A stretch of DNA of 55,517 nt from Planctomycetota bacterium. GTDB lineage: Bacteria; Planctomycetota; Planctomycetia; Pirellulales; Pirellulaceae. Shown one piece after another: positions 51,835-55,517 of the stretch (the stretch's first letter is position 1; the number at the start of each line of letters is the position of its first letter). Below the pieces are notes generated by a model. The model saw only the letters and a program-made list of their open reading frames with translations. It had not been told where the DNA came from and made no database searches. The stretch is taken from the NCBI GenBank assembly GCA_024277285.1, contig JAJRVM010000173.1, positions 1-55,517 on the forward strand. Direction: 5' to 3'. The position numbers and the translations under genes are program-made.

Positions 51835-53013
51835 ATGCACCTTCAAATGGACTATCCAAGTTGCCAGCGCCGCTGGTCGGCATTATTCGTGTTACTGTCC
51901 GTATTGGCCTTTGCGACCGGTTGTGCGCAACTTGATCTTACCGCCCCGCACATGCCGTGGCAGGAAGATGAGGACGAGTTGGAATCGCCGCGCAAGCTGG
52001 TGGCCTTCTGGTCCGATACGGTATTGCATCAGCAAGGCAAGCCGGCGGTGCGTGGGTTTGGCGGCCGCATCTTTTTCTATGGCGTGGACGACGCGGAACC
52101 GCTCGAAGTGGATGGAGCGGTGATCGTCTATGCGTTTAATGCCGATCGACACGACCCCGCCACGCAGAAACCGGAGAAGAAATTTGTCTTCAAGGCCGAA
52201 CAATTGACGGACCATTTCAGCCAATCGCGGATGGGCCCCTCGTACAGTTTCTGGCTGCCCTGGGATGGCGTGCGCGGCCCGACCCGTAACATCAGTTTAG
52301 TGGTGCGTTACGAGGGGAAAGATGGAACGGTCGTGATCGCTGATCCGGTGGCGAAGCTATTGCCAGGTTCAAATCAGGCTGTTGCCGGACCGATGTCGCA
52401 GGAACGATCGTCGATCGAGCAAGCTCGAACGGGACGACCAACGGCGCAGCAGGAGCACGCCGTACAGCAAGCTGGGCTCGATGGCGCGAACAGGTCGCCG
52501 GTTCGGCATGTTGATTATCAGGAACCGATGCCTTCGCATAGGCAACGCGGACCGGATTCGGCTAGCGATCTCAAACCCGTGGATCTCAAGCCAGCGCGGA
52601 GCATTACGGTCGAGTCGATTGACTTGCCACCGAGTTTCGTGCGGCGGCTACGGCGGAACGCGGCCGCCGAGGTCAATACGAACGCCGCGTCGGCGAATTC
52701 CACAACGGTGCGCCAGTCGCCGTCGTTGACCCTTGGCTCATCGTCACCCATGCCTGCCGGGGCGTCAGGCGATCGCGACGTGTCTGCAGAGAATCGGTTG
52801 CTGGGCGCAATTGAGGATCCACAACCATCTCGTTACGGATCGCGGAGATTCCCGGCTCGAACGAGAGAATCGCCGATGCAAGGTCGCGGTCTCTTGCGGA
52901 GGGGACCACACCTCGCAGGATGGCAGTCCGGTCTTCCACCGACACCGAGATCCGGCTGGAACCGGACAACTGGGAAGATCGAACCAGCGTACCCAATGCG
53001 TTCGTCGCGATAA
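51835..53013 (+). CDS. Lipoprotein downstream of gspD
   Basis: From ATG 51835 the product has 392 residues and a clear lipobox (LAFATGC, lipidated Cys30). A beta-rich domain (about 45-185) with RGFGGRIFFYG and YSFWLPWDGVRGPTRNISLVV is followed by a low-complexity Gln/Ser/Arg/Pro region. I recall planctomycete lipoproteins of this kind without known function. Its place directly after gspD suggests an outer membrane accessory of the secretion system, perhaps pilotin-like, but this is only context. The last 341 bp (from 52673) are antisense to the BON-domain gene, so the true C-terminus is doubtful. Confidence 0.7.
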   Translation: MHLQMDYPSCQRRWSALFVLLSVLAFATGCAQLDLTAPHMPWQEDEDELESPRKLVAFWSDTVLHQQGKPAVRGFGGRIFFYGVDDAEPLEVDGAVIVYAFNADRHDPATQKPEKKFVFKAEQLTDHFSQSRMGPSYSFWLPWDGVRGPTRNISLVVRYEGKDGTVVIADPVAKLLPGSNQAVAGPMSQERSSIEQARTGRPTAQQEHAVQQAGLDGANRSPVRHVDYQEPMPSHRQRGPDSASDLKPVDLKPARSITVESIDLPPSFVRRLRRNAAAEVNTNAASANSTTVRQSPSLTLGSSSPMPAGASGDRDVSAENRLLGAIEDPQPSRYGSRRFPARTRESPMQGRGLLRRGPHLAGWQSGLPPTPRSGWNRTTGKIEPAYPMRSSR

Positions 53014-53443
53014 GGGGGCTTGGCTCAGCAACCAATGTCGGAAAACTGAGGTTAATGTCCAATTGAGGATAGTAAGTGGCGTCAGGCGTTAACGTTGTCG
53101 CTGGTTGATTCACGGTAGCGGAACGGTCGACACGGCGCCGAACGCCTTCGGTTGCCGACGTGACTTGCCCCACGCCCATTGCTTGCAAGATGCCGATAAA
53201 CCGCTGGATCTCGCGCATGTCGGGGCCGACAAAATCGGTAGGTCGCCGGTTCTTTCGCAGGAACCGTTCGTTGCCCTGCAGCGTACCCACATCTTCCTGG
53301 TCCTGGTTGAAGCCGGGTGGAGTCTGTCGCGCAATTGGGCGTCCCAAACGCCGGTTGCCAAACATCTGTGCCTCGGCGCAATTCGCCAATAACATCGTGA
53401 CCATCAGTGGTGCGAGAATCGCAGTCGCGTGGGAAATGCGCAT
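52673..53443 (-). CDS. Secreted BON-domain protein
   Basis: The 256-residue product has a signal peptide (MRISHATAILAPLMVTMLL, cut near CAEA). The middle is low complexity. A BON domain spans about residues 160-215: ISVSVEDRTAILRGVVPS followed by RDLASAILSFEPGISAI and RNEMVVDPQ. BON domains bind membranes or lipids in periplasmic proteins such as OsmY. Its C-terminal 113 codons overlap the end of the lipoprotein frame on the other strand. The BON pattern lies within the overlap, which favours this strand as the constrained one there. Confidence 0.82.
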   Translation of the reverse strand: MRISHATAILAPLMVTMLLANCAEAQMFGNRRLGRPIARQTPPGFNQDQEDVGTLQGNERFLRKNRRPTDFVGPDMREIQRFIGILQAMGVGQVTSATEGVRRRVDRSATVNQPATTLTPDATYYPQLDINLSFPTLVAEPSPLIATNALGTLVRSSQLSGSSRISVSVEDRTAILRGVVPSARDRDLASAILSFEPGISAIRNEMVVDPQLRPATDSLQTRRDRLTPRQAWVTMSQGSTTATGAPLWNSPTRRSY

Positions 53444-53559
53444 GGTTGGGAGCCGTATCTGTTGAGCCGATTGCAGCGTTTGAGGGAGTCAGGGACCTCT
53501 ACGGGCTTGCCCCTAAAGTGAACGAGTTTCGCCAGTATAAGACGCGAATGCCAATAACT

Positions 53560-53580
53560 CCCACCGCCAAAGGCGGTGGG
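53560..53580. repeat. Palindrome CCCACCGCC-AAA-GGCGGTGGG
   Basis: A perfect 9-bp stem with an AAA loop, matching the core of the palindrome at 39086-39132. It lies between two minus-strand genes. Confidence 0.85.
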
Positions 53581-53627
53581 GGACAATCCATAAACAACCA
53601 GACCTCAATGCCAAATGCTGTTCACCG

Positions 53628-54848
53628 TTACGATTTCGGGACGATGGCGATCGCCTCGAGTTCGCACAACAGGTCGGGGCGGCACACGCCCGCTTCGACA
53701 AACGTGTTAGGTAGACCAGCTAAGCCCCATTTCTTCCAAATATCGAGGAAGATGGGCAGATAGTCGGCGCGTTTCAGGTAGGTGATCACCTGGACAACAT
53801 CTTCAAACTGACTGTCATGCGGTCGCAGCAATTCGCGCACGTTCACTAACATCCGTTCGACCTGTTTTTGCACGTCGTCCAAATGCACGGTGGCGCCAAG
53901 TTCGTCGACGCTGGCGGTTCCCGAAATATAGAGCACCGTTTTTTCGGGCAAGACGACTTTCATGCCACGCGAGAAGGCCGATCCATATTCGTCCGCTTCG
54001 TTGAGCGTCGGCGTGTGCATGACTTCAATGTCAACGCCCTCGTGGTTCAGCAGCGTATAGAGATCGAAACTGCACATCGACTCACGTGGATACAGTCCCG
54101 CTCGGATCCCCGTGCTGGCCGGCAACCGCGTCACGTCGTGTTTCTCGAAAAACTCGTTTCGAGACAGGTTGAATTCGTCATAGTCGCGATCAATCTCGTC
54201 CAGATAACACCAAGTACGGACGACATCCTTGAAGATGGTCGAGTGTTCTTCGAGCATCGGCACCGACTTGGCAAACATCAGGTCCGATTGGCGGCGAAAA
54301 TCGGTCGAGAAGGACCCGTCCGCATCCGACCCGTTGATGTTCGTAATGTACAGGTGGCGCCGGTCGCCGATCTGAATGATCTTCTTTGCCGTACGCGGTT
54401 CGATCTCCGGGTACGATTCGACCGTAACCTTGCCGTCGCCGTTGGCCACAATCGCTTGCACCTGCATCTCGAACGCTTGAGCGGCACGGCATGGAGGTTG
54501 ATTAATGTAACTGGTGGCGGGCAGATCGTCGCCGGTCACGTCTGCTTCGGCATATGCGGCGGTACGCGCTTGCTGGAACGTGTCAAAGTCCGCGTCAATG
54601 TCGCGGAAGAAGACGCGTTCCAAGACGACGTCGCTCATCTTAACGCCGGCACCTTCAAGGAGACGGGGCAAGCAGCCATAGAATTTTGAGGCCTGTTCGT
54701 GCGGTGTTCCCTTTTCGATCATTGGTCCGCAGCGAATGAATACCTCGTGTGTCTGCGACGTCGTGATGGCGACCACTTCGCCACTGCAAATGCCATCACT
54801 CTTCGTGCAGCACTGGCACTCCCGCTTGGGTGTCAACAGCGATGCCAT
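53628..54848 (-). CDS. Two-domain RidA/chorismatase-like protein
   Basis: ATG 54848 has GGAGG six bases upstream; the longer frame to 54914 lacks one. The 406-residue protein has a cysteine-rich start (CQCC near 12-15), then two RidA-type halves. The centre shows TWCYLDEIDRDYDEFN and LPASTGIRAGLYP, similar to the pattern I recall for FkbO/Hyg5-type chorismatases. The C-terminal half ends with CRPDLLCELEAIAIV, the RidA signature region where an arginine and a glutamate bind substrate. Function could be imine hydrolysis or chorismate-like chemistry; I cannot tell which. Confidence 0.75.
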   Translation of the reverse strand: MASLLTPKRECQCCTKSDGICSGEVVAITTSQTHEVFIRCGPMIEKGTPHEQASKFYGCLPRLLEGAGVKMSDVVLERVFFRDIDADFDTFQQARTAAYAEADVTGDDLPATSYINQPPCRAAQAFEMQVQAIVANGDGKVTVESYPEIEPRTAKKIIQIGDRRHLYITNINGSDADGSFSTDFRRQSDLMFAKSVPMLEEHSTIFKDVVRTWCYLDEIDRDYDEFNLSRNEFFEKHDVTRLPASTGIRAGLYPRESMCSFDLYTLLNHEGVDIEVMHTPTLNEADEYGSAFSRGMKVVLPEKTVLYISGTASVDELGATVHLDDVQKQVERMLVNVRELLRPHDSQFEDVVQVITYLKRADYLPIFLDIWKKWGLAGLPNTFVEAGVCRPDLLCELEAIAIVPKS

Positions 54849-55377
54849 GAATACCTCCGTAACATTAGCCTGGTGTGACTTACACACGAGTGAATTCCAC
54901 GCGGTGATTTTCACACGGGGTTGAATGAGATTGTGGTGAGCTCTGTTCCCGGATCAGTGCCCCGTTGCACCGACAAGTACCACGTAACTTCCAGTATGGT
55001 TTCAATCTCCCTCGGCGTCGACCTCTTTCACCGAGTATGCGGAGATGAATTGGTTGCACCGATCGCGCGGGTTGTAGCGATAGTCTTGTCGCAGCTGGCC
55101 AGCCTGGTGAGGCTGCTAACCACGCGATCGCCAAAGCCGCCATGACTTTGGACGGATGATTCCGAAGCCGTCGCGACTTCAGAGTTGTGTGGCTGATATG
55201 GGGGGGGTGGGTGGTTGCTGTAGTGTGGTTCGTGTTGTTCGGAGTCGAGCCAAGCGGAGTGCAATGCGGTGTGAATCATCGTGGATGCGGATCGGCCCCT
55301 ACAGGTAGGTTACCCATACCGTATCATGGTTCAATGGCCGCGTAAAGCATCCTCGCCAGCAGAATGTGTTTTAGCTC
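54849..55377. other. Spacer without a gene
   Basis: About 530 bp before the terminal repeat cluster, holding the promoter region of the RidA-like gene. A G-run lies near 55201. The short frames look incidental. Confidence 0.45.
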
Positions 55378-55421
55378 GACGCAGTGTGACCCGACGCAGT
55401 GTGACTCGGCTCTCCGAGCCG
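55378..55421. repeat. Dispersed hairpin repeat, copy D (doubled)
   Basis: GACGCAGTGTGAC occurs twice (55378-55390, 55393-55405), followed by a hairpin CGGCTC-TCC-GAGCCG (55407-55421), the same layout as copy A. A further partial copy begins near 55489 and runs into the window end. Confidence 0.8.
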
Positions 55422-55517
55422 TGACTCGCTGCTTGAGCGGCGCGCCACTCATCACGAGACAACTGAACGCCAACCGCCCAAGGCACTCGACACAGCGTGG
55501 CATGGCGCGTCAAGCCG

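Overview
The window looks like a piece of a planctomycete chromosome, most likely from the Pirellulales and their relatives. This rests on a beta-barrel protein resembling the planctomycete BBP7 family, a lipoprotein with leucine-rich-type repeats, small proteins that I recall from planctomycete genomes, and wide spacers full of palindromic and tandem repeats. All of this is recognised from the sequence and from memory; no search was run.

Left part (1-25 kb): scattered housekeeping and accessory genes. These are an NTF2-like membrane protein, enolase, riboflavin synthase alpha chain, rsmA, a 75-residue protein, a selenocysteine tRNA (UCA), an LRR-type lipoprotein, a 1141-residue fusion of fatty acyl-AMP ligase, acyl carrier protein and alpha-oxoamine synthase, a BBP7-like barrel protein, a TraB/GumN-like protein, a TIM-barrel epimerase followed by the ribosome-rescue hydrolase arfB, a UVR-motif protein, a lipase-like lipoprotein, two CsrA regulators, a CobW-type GTPase, and a DegT-type aminotransferase carrying a pentapeptide minisatellite.

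Central and right part (25.7-53 kb): one long type II secretion locus, all on the plus strand. It opens with a giant secreted reading frame (25750-35409, about 3,219 codons) made of roughly 39 tandem secretin-N-type domains. Fifteen consecutive units are exactly 192 bp long. The frame is broken once by an in-frame TAG at 31534. It is followed by gspE, gspF, gspG, gspH, gspI, gspJ, gspK, a gspL-like gene, a gspM-like gene with a GspC-like C-terminus, a large gspD secretin (1317 residues) and a lipoprotein. No prepilin peptidase or separate gspC is present. The lipoprotein frame runs 341 bp antisense into a BON-domain gene, which is followed by a two-domain RidA/chorismatase-like protein.

The strongest candidate for something undescribed is the giant secretin-N repeat protein coupled to the type II secretion operon. 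Secretin N domains stack into rings or pack side by side, so such a protein could form a very long periplasmic conduit or sheath. Its amber codon needs resolving: mutation, readthrough or sequence error. Other points of interest are the selenocysteine tRNA, the self-contained acyl-loading alpha-oxoamine synthase, and a palindromic element inserted in frame in the gspI leader.
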